Shown here piece after piece: positions 15,757 through 24,703 of a stretch of DNA of 43,025 nt. The notes under the pieces were generated by a model. It was not told the DNA's origin, searched no databases, and saw nothing but the letters and a program-made list of their open reading frames with translations. Within the stretch, counting starts at the first letter, position 1; each line of letters begins with the position of its first letter. Made by a program: the position numbers and the translations under genes. The DNA is from JBIKWM01 sp044356305 (GTDB lineage Bacteria; Bacteroidota; Bacteroidia; UBA10329): contig JBIKWM010000028.1 in NCBI GenBank assembly GCA_044356305.1, forward strand, positions 1 to 43,025, given 5' to 3'.

Positions 15757-16920
15757 ATGCTGTTCACCCCCACAAAGATCGGCCCGCTCCTATTGCGCAA
15801 CCGCGCCATCCGCGCTGCGGCCTTCGAGGGGATGTGCCCGAATCATTTGGTAAGTGATTCTCTGGTCGATTACCACCGCAGGGTGGCCCGAGGCGGGGTC
15901 GGCATGACCACTGTGGCCTATGCGGCTGTTGAGCGCAGCGGTCTCTCTTTCCCGCACCAGCTCTGGCTGCGCAAAGAGGCTGTGGCGGGCCTTCGCACCC
16001 TCACCGATGCCGTGCATGCCGAGGGTAGCGCGGCCAGTATCCAGATCGGGCATTGCGGCAATATGGCCAAGCACCAAATTGCCGGGGGTCGGCCTTTGGC
16101 GCCATCGGCCCGGATCAATCTGTATGCACCCTCGTGGCCACGCGCCATGACCGAGGCCGACATCACCTCCACCGCCAAGGCATTCGGCAATGCGGTGCGG
16201 ATGGCACAGGAATCGGGGTTCGATGCCGTTGAGGTACATGCGGGGCACGGATACCTGATCAGTCAGTTCCTATCGGCCCGAACCAACCGCAGAACCGACC
16301 TGTATGGCGGGTCATTGGATAACCGCATGCGATTCATGCAGCGCGTGATGGCCGAGGTGATGGAAGCTGCTACCGACCGCACGGCCGTGCTTGTGAAGCT
16401 GAACATGAGAGATGGTTTTGATGGCGGGATGGAGTTGGACGAATCGATTGAGGTGGGCCGCGAACTGCATCGCCTCGGGGCCCACGCCCTTGTGCTCAGC
16501 GGTGGGTTTGTGAGCCATGCGCCTATGTACGTCATGCGGGGCCAGATGCCCATCGGTACACTCGCCCGGCACATGGACAATGCCCTGATGGCTGCATTTG
16601 TAAGGCTATTTGGCCAGATGCTGGTGCCCGATGTGCCGTTCAAAGAAAATTATTTCATGGCCGATGCGCTGCGGTTCCGCCAGGCGCTCAGCCTGCCGTT
16701 GGTGTATGTGGGCGGCATTTTATCTGAAGAGAATATCAACGAGGCGTTGGCCAATGGATTTGAGGCCGTGGCCGTTGCCCGCGCCCTGATCAAGGACCCC
16801 GACTTCATTCATCTCATCCACCGAAAATCAATGAGCCACTCGGCCTGCGACACCTGCAACCACTGCATAGCGGTGATGTACAATGGGCCGTTTTCGTGCA
16901 TCAAGAATGAGGGCGGATGA
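15757..16920 (+). CDS. NADH:flavin oxidoreductase of the Old Yellow Enzyme family
   Basis: OYE-family enzymes use FMN to reduce activated C=C bonds. The 387-residue TIM barrel shows the family opening LFTPTKIGPLLLRNRAI and the active-site block FDAVEVHAGHGYLISQFLS with the substrate-binding His pair (HAGH). RTDLYGGSLDNRMRF follows, then the phosphate-binding GFEAVAVARALIKDPDF. The C-terminus carries Cys residues spaced C-x2-C-x2-C-x10-C (ACDTCNHC, then FSCIKN). This resembles the 4Fe-4S site of the longer dienoyl-CoA reductase branch, but the protein ends there, without the second NAD(P)/FAD domain. It may therefore be a single-domain, cluster-containing member. The substrate is unknown. Confidence 0.93.
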   Translation: MLFTPTKIGPLLLRNRAIRAAAFEGMCPNHLVSDSLVDYHRRVARGGVGMTTVAYAAVERSGLSFPHQLWLRKEAVAGLRTLTDAVHAEGSAASIQIGHCGNMAKHQIAGGRPLAPSARINLYAPSWPRAMTEADITSTAKAFGNAVRMAQESGFDAVEVHAGHGYLISQFLSARTNRRTDLYGGSLDNRMRFMQRVMAEVMEAATDRTAVLVKLNMRDGFDGGMELDESIEVGRELHRLGAHALVLSGGFVSHAPMYVMRGQMPIGTLARHMDNALMAAFVRLFGQMLVPDVPFKENYFMADALRFRQALSLPLVYVGGILSEENINEALANGFEAVAVARALIKDPDFIHLIHRKSMSHSACDTCNHCIAVMYNGPFSCIKNEGG

Positions 16921-17041
16921 TATTCTTCCATCCGTTTGAAAATCAGAGAAGACCCTTCATTGAAGTAGTTTTCCTTAGCGCCCTTTGCGCGGTGAATCTT
17001 AACGTGGAAGTAAGGTGTCTGCATTTCCGTTTCCTTGAACA

Positions 17042-17848
17042 ATGAAGCCCAGCTCCATCGCACTCATCACAGGCGGGTCATCGGGCATCGGGCTCGCCAT
17101 CGCTCACTTATTGGCAAAGCGCGGGTACAGCCTGCTGCTGGTGAGCAATCAGGCGGAGGAACTTGAAAAATGCCGTGCCGCTATTGAGGCCAGCCATCGA
17201 GTCACCTGCCTCACACTTTTCAAAGACCTCACCGCTGCATCATCAGCCCAAGAGGTCTTTGATTTCTGTGCGAAGGAGGGTCTGCAGGTCGATGTGCTTG
17301 TGAACAATGCCGGCATCCTTGTTTTCAGCGAGGTTGTAGATGCGCCTGTAGCAAGTGTCAATGCACTGCTTCAACTCCACATCCACACCCCCGTGATGTT
17401 GTGCCGTCTGTTGGGAGCGGAGATGGCTGAGAGAAGATCGGGACACATCTTGAACGTGTCGTCCATTTCGGCTGTGATGCCGTACCCCGGCATATCGCTT
17501 TATGGCCCCAGCAAGACCTTCATCCGCTTTTTCACCCGTGCCCTGCGCACTGAGTTGCGCCAACAGGGTGTGGAAGTCTGCTGCTTCATTCCGGGAGCCA
17601 CCGAGACCGCCCTGTACGACCCTGCCCGCGTCAACCTTAAGCTGGCCAAACGCCTTGGAGTGATGCACACTGCAGAGTTTGTGGCCAAAAGGGGCATCGA
17701 GGCGCTGTTCAGCGGCCGGTCAGAATGCGTACCAGGCTGGTTGAACAAGGTCACGGTGGCCCTCTTGCCTTTGGTTCCGCAGGCGGCCATCGCCCTCATT
17801 CACCGACACACCGACCTGATCAGAAAAGGCAACGTGGCGTTGGGATGA
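17042..17848 (+). CDS. Short-chain dehydrogenase/reductase (SDR)
   Basis: This is a classical SDR of 268 residues that uses NAD(P)(H). The cofactor motif TGGSSGIG lies at residues 10-17. NNAG in VNNAGILVF stabilises the central sheet. The catalytic Ser-Tyr-Lys set is visible as NVSSISAVMPYPGISLYGPSK (Ser, then Y-x-x-x-K). The C-terminal part, with VEVCCFIPGATETALYD and the late hydrophobic segment VALLPLVPQAAIALI, resembles the membrane-associated DltE/DHRS-like subgroup. The gene follows the OYE gene by 121 bases of apparently non-coding DNA, with no exact TAnnTTYG element. A shared role with the OYE protein is possible but unproven. Confidence 0.93.
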   Translation: MKPSSIALITGGSSGIGLAIAHLLAKRGYSLLLVSNQAEELEKCRAAIEASHRVTCLTLFKDLTAASSAQEVFDFCAKEGLQVDVLVNNAGILVFSEVVDAPVASVNALLQLHIHTPVMLCRLLGAEMAERRSGHILNVSSISAVMPYPGISLYGPSKTFIRFFTRALRTELRQQGVEVCCFIPGATETALYDPARVNLKLAKRLGVMHTAEFVAKRGIEALFSGRSECVPGWLNKVTVALLPLVPQAAIALIHRHTDLIRKGNVALG

Positions 17849-17929
17849 TTTTCAATGGGCTAATTGGGAAATGATGAATGCATAACTCGATGAGGTAGGA
17901 GTGACATGCATTCTCCATTCCCTTCAATT

Positions 17930-18367
17930 TTATCCAATAAAGCGCATGAGCCACACCACAAAAAGGTAGCGCGCGAAACGGCCCAATAACATGAACAGCG
18001 CTGTGGGCCACACTGGGGCGCGGAAGAAACCGAGAGCGAGAGAGGCGGCATCGCCCACAATGGGCACCCAGCTGAATGCAGCCAGCAACGGGCCAAAGCG
18101 GGCAATGTGGTGCTGCCACGCCAATACCTTGGCGTGCGGAGTGCGGAACCACTGCTCAATCCATTGCCAATTGCCCGCACGGCCTATCAGGTAGCTGCTC
18201 ATCCCGCCCAGCCAATTGCCCGTAGTTGCCAAACAGAGGCTCACCACAGGGTCGGCACCGGCAGCAATCAGGGCCATGAGCACCGGCTCGCTGGATAGCG
18301 GAACGATGCTGGCCCCAAGGAAACTTGCCAAAAAAAGCCCCGCATATCCCCACTGCAGCCAGTCCAC
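17930..18367 (-). CDS. YqaA-type small DedA-family membrane protein
   Basis: The 145-residue protein is nearly all hydrophobic. It has the SNARE-associated/DedA pattern of the short YqaA group: ASFLGASIVPLSSEPVLMAL at the N-terminus, NWLGGMSSYLIGRAG in the middle, and a conserved ARFGPLLAAFSWVPIVGDAASLALGFF block with a Gly-Asp typical of the family. DedA proteins are implicated in envelope lipid recycling and membrane potential; the specific job of YqaA is not known. The start is GTG (18365-18367). A near-match promoter element, TATCCTTG, lies four bases upstream on the minus strand (18372-18379), so this mRNA could be leaderless. It is co-directional with the FMN dehydrogenase upstream, 33 bases away. 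Confidence 0.88.
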   Translation of the reverse strand: MDWLQWGYAGLFLASFLGASIVPLSSEPVLMALIAAGADPVVSLCLATTGNWLGGMSSYLIGRAGNWQWIEQWFRTPHAKVLAWQHHIARFGPLLAAFSWVPIVGDAASLALGFFRAPVWPTALFMLLGRFARYLFVVWLMRFIG

Positions 18368-18400
18368 GGTGCAAGGATAGGCTGATAATAGGGCTGCAGG

Positions 18401-19549
18401 CTATGCCACTTTGCGCACCATTCCCGGGTGCAGGTGGGCCACATCAGTGCAGCCTATGAGGCGCATGGTACGCTCCATCTCATCGTGCAAAATGGCGTAT
18501 GCGCGGGCCACACCGGCCTCGCCACCTGCGGCCAGACCATAGAGGTAGGCCTTGCCTATCAGCACTGCCCTGGCACCCAGGGCCAGAGCCTTGACCACAT
18601 CGCCTCCGCGCATTACGCCACCGTCCATATAAACCTCTGTGCGGTGGCCCACGGCACGGCAAACTTCGCTGAGCAGGTGCAGCGGTGCCGGTGCGCCCTC
18701 CAATTGGCGCCCACCGTGATTGGAAATAACGATGCCTGTGACTCCCATATCGGCAGCAAGTATGGCATCCTCAACACTCTGTATCCCCTTCAGGATGAAC
18801 GGCCCATTCCACCGGTCACGCATCTGGCGGGCATCATCCCAGGTCACATCGGGTCTGAACTGGGCATTGACCTCATCGACCACCTTGAGTGCATCGGCCC
18901 CATGCGGCAGGTGATTCACCATATTGGCCATTCGCCAACGGGGCGAAGTGAGGAAACTGTATAGCCACGCAGGCCGGGTGAGGGCTCCCATGGCCGTGTT
19001 TCTGCGCAGTACGGCCGGACGGCCATGTCCGTTGCGCAGGTCGCGGTCGCGCTTGCCGAGTGTGGGCAGGTCAACTGCGAGCATTATGCCGTTGTACTTC
19101 GCCTCTTTGCATCGACCCAAAAAGGAAAGGACCATCTCTTTATCCTTCCATGCATAGACCTGGAAGAACAGCGGGCCATGCGAGCTTGCGGCCACATCTT
19201 CGATAGAAGTGGTGCTGACTGTGCTGAGGCAGTATGCAGTGCCGGCCGCGTGTGTGGCGCGCACCACGGCCCGCTCGCCCAAGTGGTGAAACATGCGCGA
19301 CATGCCCGTAGGAGCCGACACGATGGGCAATGCCAGCGGAACCCCTGCGAATCTGGTTCCGAGGCTGACGTGACTGACATCGGTGAGTACGCGGGGGACG
19401 AACTCAAAATCTGCGAATGCTGCCCGGTTGCGGTGCAGCGTGAGCTCGTCCTCGGCACCGCCATCGAGGTAATCGAACATCACTGGCGGTAGCCTGCGCT
19501 GAGCCAATATGCGCAGATCGGCAATGGAATGGCAGTCAGAAAGGGTCAT
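18401..19549 (-). CDS. FMN-dependent alpha-hydroxy-acid dehydrogenase (L-lactate dehydrogenase-like)
   Basis: Members oxidise L-2-hydroxy acids such as lactate or glycolate using FMN. The 382-residue product shows the family's order of motifs: PPVMFDYLDGGAEDE at the N-terminus, LPIVSAPTGMSRMFH, YCLSTVSTTSIEDVA, LFFQVYAWKD, then ILKGIQSVEDAILA. The active-site block is VISNHGGRQLEGAPAPL, with the catalytic His and Arg. YMDGGVMRGGDVVKALALGARAVLIGK binds the FMN phosphate. I chose ATG 19549 (MTLSDCHS) over an upstream TTG at 19567, because the promoter element at 19571-19578 leaves little room for it. It is divergently transcribed from lepA. Which acid it uses cannot be told from sequence. Confidence 0.93.
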   Translation of the reverse strand: MTLSDCHSIADLRILAQRRLPPVMFDYLDGGAEDELTLHRNRAAFADFEFVPRVLTDVSHVSLGTRFAGVPLALPIVSAPTGMSRMFHHLGERAVVRATHAAGTAYCLSTVSTTSIEDVAASSHGPLFFQVYAWKDKEMVLSFLGRCKEAKYNGIMLAVDLPTLGKRDRDLRNGHGRPAVLRRNTAMGALTRPAWLYSFLTSPRWRMANMVNHLPHGADALKVVDEVNAQFRPDVTWDDARQMRDRWNGPFILKGIQSVEDAILAADMGVTGIVISNHGGRQLEGAPAPLHLLSEVCRAVGHRTEVYMDGGVMRGGDVVKALALGARAVLIGKAYLYGLAAGGEAGVARAYAILHDEMERTMRLIGCTDVAHLHPGMVRKVA

Positions 19550-19570
19550 GATGATGGCCTGTGCCAAGGC

Positions 19571-19578
19571 CGAAAGTA
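19571..19578 (-). promoter_or_regulatory. -7 promoter element (TACTTTCG) for the hydroxy-acid dehydrogenase
   Basis: Read on the minus strand it fits TAnnTTYG and ends 21 bases before ATG 19549. It lies only 15 bases from the opposing lepA element, so the -33 regions of the two promoters must overlap. Confidence 0.7.
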
Positions 19579-19593
19579 GCCCGCCCGTGCGAC

Positions 19594-19601
19594 TACTTTT
19601 G
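19594..19601 (+). promoter_or_regulatory. -7 promoter element (TACTTTTG) for lepA
   Basis: This is an exact TAnnTTTG match ending seven bases before the lepA ATG, leaving almost no room for a 5' leader or a Shine-Dalgarno site. Confidence 0.75.
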
Positions 19602-19608
19602 CGCGCCT

Positions 19609-21396
19609 ATGAAAAACATCCGCAACTTCTGCATCATAGCCCACATTGACCACGGCAAGAGTACCCTTGCCGACAGGCTTTTGCAGACCACGAACACCGT
19701 TTCGGAGCGCGAGATGCAGGCTCAGGTGCTCGATGACATGGATCTCGAGCGCGAGAAAGGGATAACCATCAAGAGCCACGCCATCCAGATGGACTATGAG
19801 CTTGATGGGCAGAAGTATGTGCTGAACCTGATAGATACCCCGGGCCACGTTGACTTCAGCTACGAGGTGAGTCGGGCCATTGCCGCCTGCGAAGGTGCAC
19901 TGCTCATTGTCGATGCCGCCCAGGGCATTCAGGCCCAGACCATATCGAACCTGTATCTGGCACTCGAACACGACCTTGAGATAATTCCTGTCCTTAACAA
20001 GATAGACCTGCCCAGCGCCAACCCAGAGGAGGTGAGCGACCAGATCATTGACCTGCTGGGTTGCAAGCGCGAAGAGATAATCCCTGCAAGTGGAAAGACG
20101 GGAATGGGTGTGGATGACATCCTGCGGGCCATAGTACATCGTGTGCCGCCCCCGGTTGGCGATCCCACGGCCCCTTTGCAGGCTCTGATCTTTGATTCGG
20201 TATTTAATCCGTTCCGTGGCATCATCGCTTATTTCAGGGTGGTTAACGGCACTATCAGGAGCCGCGAAAAGGTGAAGTTCTTCGCTACCGAATGTGAATA
20301 CGAGGCCGATGAGATCGGGATATTGCGTCTGACCATGGAGCCGCGCCAGAGCGTTGGCTGTGGCGATGTGGGTTATATAATCTCGGGCATCAAGACGGCC
20401 AAAGAGGTGAAGGTGGGCGACACCATAACCAGTGTGGTGGGCGGCTGCGCAGAGCCCATCAAGGGATTTGAGGATGTGAAGCCGATGGTTTTCGCAGGCA
20501 TCTATCCAGTTGATACCGAAGACTATGAAGACCTGCGCACGAGCATGGAAAAGCTCCAGCTCAACGATGCCTCCCTGACTTTTGAGCCAGAGAGCTCGGC
20601 CGCCCTCGGATTCGGATTCCGTTGCGGATTTCTGGGCATGCTGCACATGGAGATAATCCAAGAGCGGCTGGAGCGCGAGTTCAACATGACGGTGATCACC
20701 ACCGTGCCAAACGTGAGCTACCACGCCACCACCACCAAAGGCGAGTTCATGGTGGTGAACAACCCGAGCGACCTGCCCGAACCCAATTACATAGAGAAGG
20801 TGGAAGAGCCGTTCATATCGGCCCAGATCATCTCAAAATCTGAATTCGTTGGGTCTATCATGACGCTGTGCATCGAGAAACGCGGCATCCTCAAAAACCA
20901 GGTGTACCTGACCCAGGACCGCGTGGAGCTGCATTTTGAGATGCCACTGGCCGAGATTGTCTTCGACTTTTATGACAAGCTCAAGACCATCTCGAAGGGA
21001 TACGCCTCGTTCGACTATCACCCGATGGATTACCGCGCCTCTAAGTTGGTGAAGATGGACATACTGCTCAATGGAGACCAGGTTGATGCCCTCTCGGCCC
21101 TCGTGCATGCCGACCGCGCCTACAACCTGGGCAAGAAGATGTGCGAGAAACTGCGCGAACTGATTCCGCGGCAGCAGTTCGACATAGCCATACAGGCGGC
21201 CATCGGGGCCAAGATCATAAGCCGAGAGACCATTAAGGCCCTGCGAAAGGATGTGACAGCCAAGTGCTACGGTGGCGATATAAGCCGTAAGCGTAAACTG
21301 CTCGAGAAACAGAAACAGGGCAAGAAACGGATGCGTCAAGTGGGTAGCGTAGAGGTGCCGCAGAGCGCTTTCATGGCCGTGCTTAGGCTCGACTGA
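19609..21396 (+). CDS. lepA: Elongation factor 4 (LepA), back-translocating GTPase
   Basis: LepA/EF4 is a ribosome-associated GTPase involved in translation quality or ribosome biogenesis. The 595-residue length matches the family. G motifs are complete: G1 AHIDHGKST at residues 11-19, the G2 region KGITIKSHAI, G3 DTPGHVDF, G4 NKID and G5 SGKTG. Later domains include GFRCGFLGMLHMEIIQERL and the LepA-specific C-terminal domain with KMDILLNGDQVDALS and KCYGGDISRKRKLLEKQK. The frame stays open upstream, but the promoter element ends at 19601, so ATG 19609 (MKNIRNFC) is the start. A membrane glycosyltransferase gene follows 30 bases after the stop and may be co-transcribed. Confidence 0.98.
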   Translation: MKNIRNFCIIAHIDHGKSTLADRLLQTTNTVSEREMQAQVLDDMDLEREKGITIKSHAIQMDYELDGQKYVLNLIDTPGHVDFSYEVSRAIAACEGALLIVDAAQGIQAQTISNLYLALEHDLEIIPVLNKIDLPSANPEEVSDQIIDLLGCKREEIIPASGKTGMGVDDILRAIVHRVPPPVGDPTAPLQALIFDSVFNPFRGIIAYFRVVNGTIRSREKVKFFATECEYEADEIGILRLTMEPRQSVGCGDVGYIISGIKTAKEVKVGDTITSVVGGCAEPIKGFEDVKPMVFAGIYPVDTEDYEDLRTSMEKLQLNDASLTFEPESSAALGFGFRCGFLGMLHMEIIQERLEREFNMTVITTVPNVSYHATTTKGEFMVVNNPSDLPEPNYIEKVEEPFISAQIISKSEFVGSIMTLCIEKRGILKNQVYLTQDRVELHFEMPLAEIVFDFYDKLKTISKGYASFDYHPMDYRASKLVKMDILLNGDQVDALSALVHADRAYNLGKKMCEKLRELIPRQQFDIAIQAAIGAKIISRETIKALRKDVTAKCYGGDISRKRKLLEKQKQGKKRMRQVGSVEVPQSAFMAVLRLD

Positions 21397-21426
21397 AGGC
21401 CTGGCGCAACTAAGTGAACGCAGGCC

Positions 21427-23049
21427 ATGAACAGATTCTTTGACACGCCCCTGAAGCAGGATCTGTTCTTCATAGCCCTGCTTATCTCCTGTTTTTTCCT
21501 GTTCCAATATGAGCGGGTGCTGCCCCTGGGCCCCGATGGGCTGCATGTGTGGCGGCAGTCAGACTGTCTGTCACTGGCACAGAACTACTACAATGGGCGG
21601 GCCGATGGATTCCTTGAACCCGAGATACATCACCTGATAAGCGATAATAGTTCGACAGGCAAGGCGGCTGGCGAATTCCCTGTCATGTATTACATGATCG
21701 CCCAGCTTTGGGCACTCATCGGAAAGTCGCACTGGTCGTGGCGGCTGGTGGCGGTGCTGCTCACATTCACCGGCATTTTCGCGCTTTACCGGTCCTTCAG
21801 GCTGCTCGGGGCCAACCTTTTATGGTCGGTGGTGTGGCCGCTCATGATACTCTCGTGCCCGGTGGTGGCCGAATATGGATCCAGCTTCCTTACCGACATT
21901 CCAGGCCTCAGCCTTGCATTTGTGGCCTGGTACTTCTTTATCAGATTCTCAAGGTCTGACAAGGACATGGACCTGCTTTTGTCAATGCTTTTCTTCTGCA
22001 TGGCAGGCCTACTCAAGATTTCGGCACTCATACTGGGGGTCGCATCGTTGAGCCTTTTCATGTTAGAGCTGATCGGGTGGCACATGGGCCGCGATGGCAG
22101 CCGGCTCTTCAGGCGGCCATTGAAACAGGCAGCAATAATTGTGCTTAGCCTGGCCGCCATTCCCGCCTGGTTCGCGTACGTGTCGCATTACACCGACCTT
22201 CATCAGGGCAAGTACACCTTTAACGATGTATGGCCCGTGTGGCAACTCAGTCCTGAACAGATAGCGGGGTACCTCGACCGGTTCTGGGAGGGCATATCCA
22301 TGCACGTGATGGCCATACCGCTGTGGTTCGTGTTGGCGCTGATCATAGCAGCGTGGCCATTTGTGCTTCGCAGATGCGAACGCCTTCTGACCGTGACCAC
22401 GTCAATGGTGCATTTGGGCACATTGCTTTATCTGGGCATGTGGTTTCAGAGCATAGATGCGCACGACTACTATTTTGCCAATGCCATGGCTGCCGTGGCG
22501 TTGGCACCATTACCGCTCATATGCACAAGATCGTATTCCACCCCTTGGCTCAGGAACAGCCTAGGGGTTGCTGGGGTACTGCTGCTGTGTTTCAATGTGG
22601 TATACACAAGGTTGAACCTTGAGCTGCGCCATTTCCCGGTCAGCGACCGGGCCTATTCCCTTATGCCCGAAAGGACCGTGGGCATTATCAAATGGCTGAA
22701 GTGGGATATTGGCGCCCGGACAGGCCAACTCAATAAAATGGAGGATGTGCTGCAAAAAGCCGGGGTGACGTTTGACAGCAAAGTGGTGGTATTCCCAGAT
22801 ATCACAATAAACCACACCCTATATCTGCTTGACCGGCAGGGATGGACAGATTATAGCAAGTCTGACCGGTATCTGGCCATGAAGCTTGCCAATGCCCGTG
22901 GGGCTGATTTCCTTTTCGTTCTTAACCGCGAAGAGGTGTATGGGTCGGCAGGGATGGAGGTATATCGCGATTTTGTGACGATGCGACATCATAACATCGA
23001 CATCATTGATCTTAATGCCTATCGCAGAGCGCGTGGGCTGCCTGAGTAG
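21427..23049 (+). CDS. Multi-pass membrane glycosyltransferase, GT-C/GT39-like
   Basis: The 540-residue protein begins with a membrane helix (LFFIALLISCFFLF). It then has a short external loop with GPDGLHVWRQSD (Asp37 and Asp46), the pattern of ArnT/PMT-type GT-C enzymes, where a loop Asp is catalytic. About ten further hydrophobic segments follow, including GSSFLTDIPGLSLAFVAWYFFIRF. The last ~150 residues are soluble and include TFDSKVVVFPDITINHT. Such enzymes transfer a sugar from a polyprenol-phosphate carrier to lipid or protein on the periplasmic side; the acceptor here is unknown. It lies 30 bases after lepA and converges (24-base gap) on two similar membrane proteins. No -7 element was seen, so it may be read from the lepA promoter. 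Confidence 0.85.
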   Translation: MNRFFDTPLKQDLFFIALLISCFFLFQYERVLPLGPDGLHVWRQSDCLSLAQNYYNGRADGFLEPEIHHLISDNSSTGKAAGEFPVMYYMIAQLWALIGKSHWSWRLVAVLLTFTGIFALYRSFRLLGANLLWSVVWPLMILSCPVVAEYGSSFLTDIPGLSLAFVAWYFFIRFSRSDKDMDLLLSMLFFCMAGLLKISALILGVASLSLFMLELIGWHMGRDGSRLFRRPLKQAAIIVLSLAAIPAWFAYVSHYTDLHQGKYTFNDVWPVWQLSPEQIAGYLDRFWEGISMHVMAIPLWFVLALIIAAWPFVLRRCERLLTVTTSMVHLGTLLYLGMWFQSIDAHDYYFANAMAAVALAPLPLICTRSYSTPWLRNSLGVAGVLLLCFNVVYTRLNLELRHFPVSDRAYSLMPERTVGIIKWLKWDIGARTGQLNKMEDVLQKAGVTFDSKVVVFPDITINHTLYLLDRQGWTDYSKSDRYLAMKLANARGADFLFVLNREEVYGSAGMEVYRDFVTMRHHNIDIIDLNAYRRARGLPE

Positions 23050-23073
23050 GCAACTCCTATTGGCCTCTATAGA

Positions 23074-24702
23074 TCACTTCAGTTCATTGGAGAGAAAAAG
23101 GGCCGTTTTCCCGCTCTTGGATCGGTACACCTCTCGGTAGCCGAGTGCAATGAATTGTTCCAGGCGGTTGTCGCACAGTCCTTCTACACTTACAGTCGAA
23201 TCCTGATAGAGCAATACCGCATCGATGCGACCGTAAAGCTCCTTTGTCCGTTCGGCATGGTCGGCACACAACTTCCATGCAGGGAACGGGAGCGTCTGGG
23301 TCGGGTTGACGGGCAGGTTCCAGATCACTGGGAAATAACCTGTACACGCCTCGTAATTGTCAACAATGACCAGTGGCTTGCGGGTGCCGAGGTAGTTAGA
23401 CGCATGGCCCATGAACCAATGATGGTTGCGGATAATGGGCAGCACCACGGCCCCCTCGGGCAGATGGTCGGCAGCAGGCATCAGTTCGCGCACAATTGCG
23501 CCTTGCACAGCCATATATGGGCTTCGGGCTTCATTGAGTTGAACGATGCAATAGAAAGTGATGGGTACAAGTAAGGTTGCCAACACGCGGGGCACGGGCC
23601 ATGTGGCCAGCCAGGCCACCACCGCCAACATGAATACCAATGCCATGCGCACTTGCACGAACCCACCACCCGACATGTCGTCAGGCAGTTTGAGGTAAAG
23701 GATAAGGAAAAGGACTGCCGCGATAAGAAAAGACCTTGACACATCCTTTCCCTCCGCATCATAACGGGAATAGCTGATCCGGACGCTGTCATCATCGGCC
23801 CTGTTCACTGCGAAAGCCCTGAAAAGGACCGAGGCTGAGATGGCTGCAATGCCCACATCCATCAAAGAGGAAGTAAACTCCTGTTCATGGCCTGTATGAA
23901 ACACCACAATGGGTTTGAGCCAGGTCAGATCCGAGAGCTGGTGCAAAGTCGGAATGGTGTTTTCCAATGTTCCACCGCCATCGTTATCAATAAAATACCA
24001 CACCGCCAAAACCAGCGGTAGAGCCGAGGCTAAGGCCAATTGCCCTGTCTCCTTGGTCCAGTCAATTATCTTTTTCTCAGAAAGAAACACATCTGCCAGA
24101 CCGTGCATGACAAATGCCCCAAGCACCACTCCGGTCATGATGAAAGTGGAAAGATGGGTGAAATAGCCGAGGAGCAATAGGCACGCCATCAGCAAGTTAC
24201 CACGGCCAGGTCTCGACCATCGGTAACGCCTCATCCAATGCCCCACGGTGATGAACATTATGCCCAGCCCGAGGCAGAAATTGAAAAATCCTGTATAGAG
24301 AGGGAAATTGAAGACGAACGGAAAGATGAGGTATGTGAAAGCGGGGTTGAACCCCTTTGCTCCCATGGCCATCCACCTGAAGCCGAACAGGAATAACACC
24401 ACATACAGACTAACAACTACCTTCTCGGCCACAAACGGACCGAATGCAGCCAGTAGCGGCATAAGGAGCAGGTGCCCTGTCCAATTGGGTTCGGGGAAGG
24501 TGTTGAAGCTGAAGAAATCAGCATAGGCAGCGTCAGTGCCCATGAGCATGTCGGTCAGTATCCTGGCGTTGTAGAGGTGTGCCGACCCATCGTTGGTGAA
24601 AAAGACACTGCGCGACCACACCTCACCGACCATGAAAAGGCACAGTGCGCCATAGATCCATGGCTCAATCCGGCCATAACGGTCATAAGCGTCAGTAGTC
24701 AT
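23074..24702 (-). CDS. Multi-pass membrane protein, probable GT-C type glycosyltransferase
   Basis: This 542-residue protein has a first helix (WIYGALCLFMVGEVW) followed by the loop TNDGSAHLYNARIL, with Asp38 where GT-C enzymes keep their catalytic acid. About ten further hydrophobic segments are seen, for example NPAFTYLIFPFVFNFPLYTG and LLMACLLLLGYFTHL. The soluble C-terminal part contains AVVLPIIRNHHWFMGHASNYL. I recognise only the general fold, not a named subfamily. The start ATG lies one base after the stop of the preceding gene, so translation is likely coupled. It is the last gene of a four-gene minus-strand run. Alternatives include a polysaccharide polymerase or flippase-like protein. 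Confidence 0.75.
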   Translation of the reverse strand: MTTDAYDRYGRIEPWIYGALCLFMVGEVWSRSVFFTNDGSAHLYNARILTDMLMGTDAAYADFFSFNTFPEPNWTGHLLLMPLLAAFGPFVAEKVVVSLYVVLFLFGFRWMAMGAKGFNPAFTYLIFPFVFNFPLYTGFFNFCLGLGIMFITVGHWMRRYRWSRPGRGNLLMACLLLLGYFTHLSTFIMTGVVLGAFVMHGLADVFLSEKKIIDWTKETGQLALASALPLVLAVWYFIDNDGGGTLENTIPTLHQLSDLTWLKPIVVFHTGHEQEFTSSLMDVGIAAISASVLFRAFAVNRADDDSVRISYSRYDAEGKDVSRSFLIAAVLFLILYLKLPDDMSGGGFVQVRMALVFMLAVVAWLATWPVPRVLATLLVPITFYCIVQLNEARSPYMAVQGAIVRELMPAADHLPEGAVVLPIIRNHHWFMGHASNYLGTRKPLVIVDNYEACTGYFPVIWNLPVNPTQTLPFPAWKLCADHAERTKELYGRIDAVLLYQDSTVSVEGLCDNRLEQFIALGYREVYRSKSGKTALFLSNELK

Positions 24703-24703
24703 T

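Noticed and set aside
16809..17063. 84-codon minus frame across the gap between the OYE and SDR genes
   Set aside because: It overlaps the 3' end of the OYE gene, including its Cys motif, and has no promoter element or domain.
19546..20724. 392-codon open frame opposite lepA
   Set aside because: It overlaps a near-universal GTPase gene and the promoter pair, and the product has no domain pattern.
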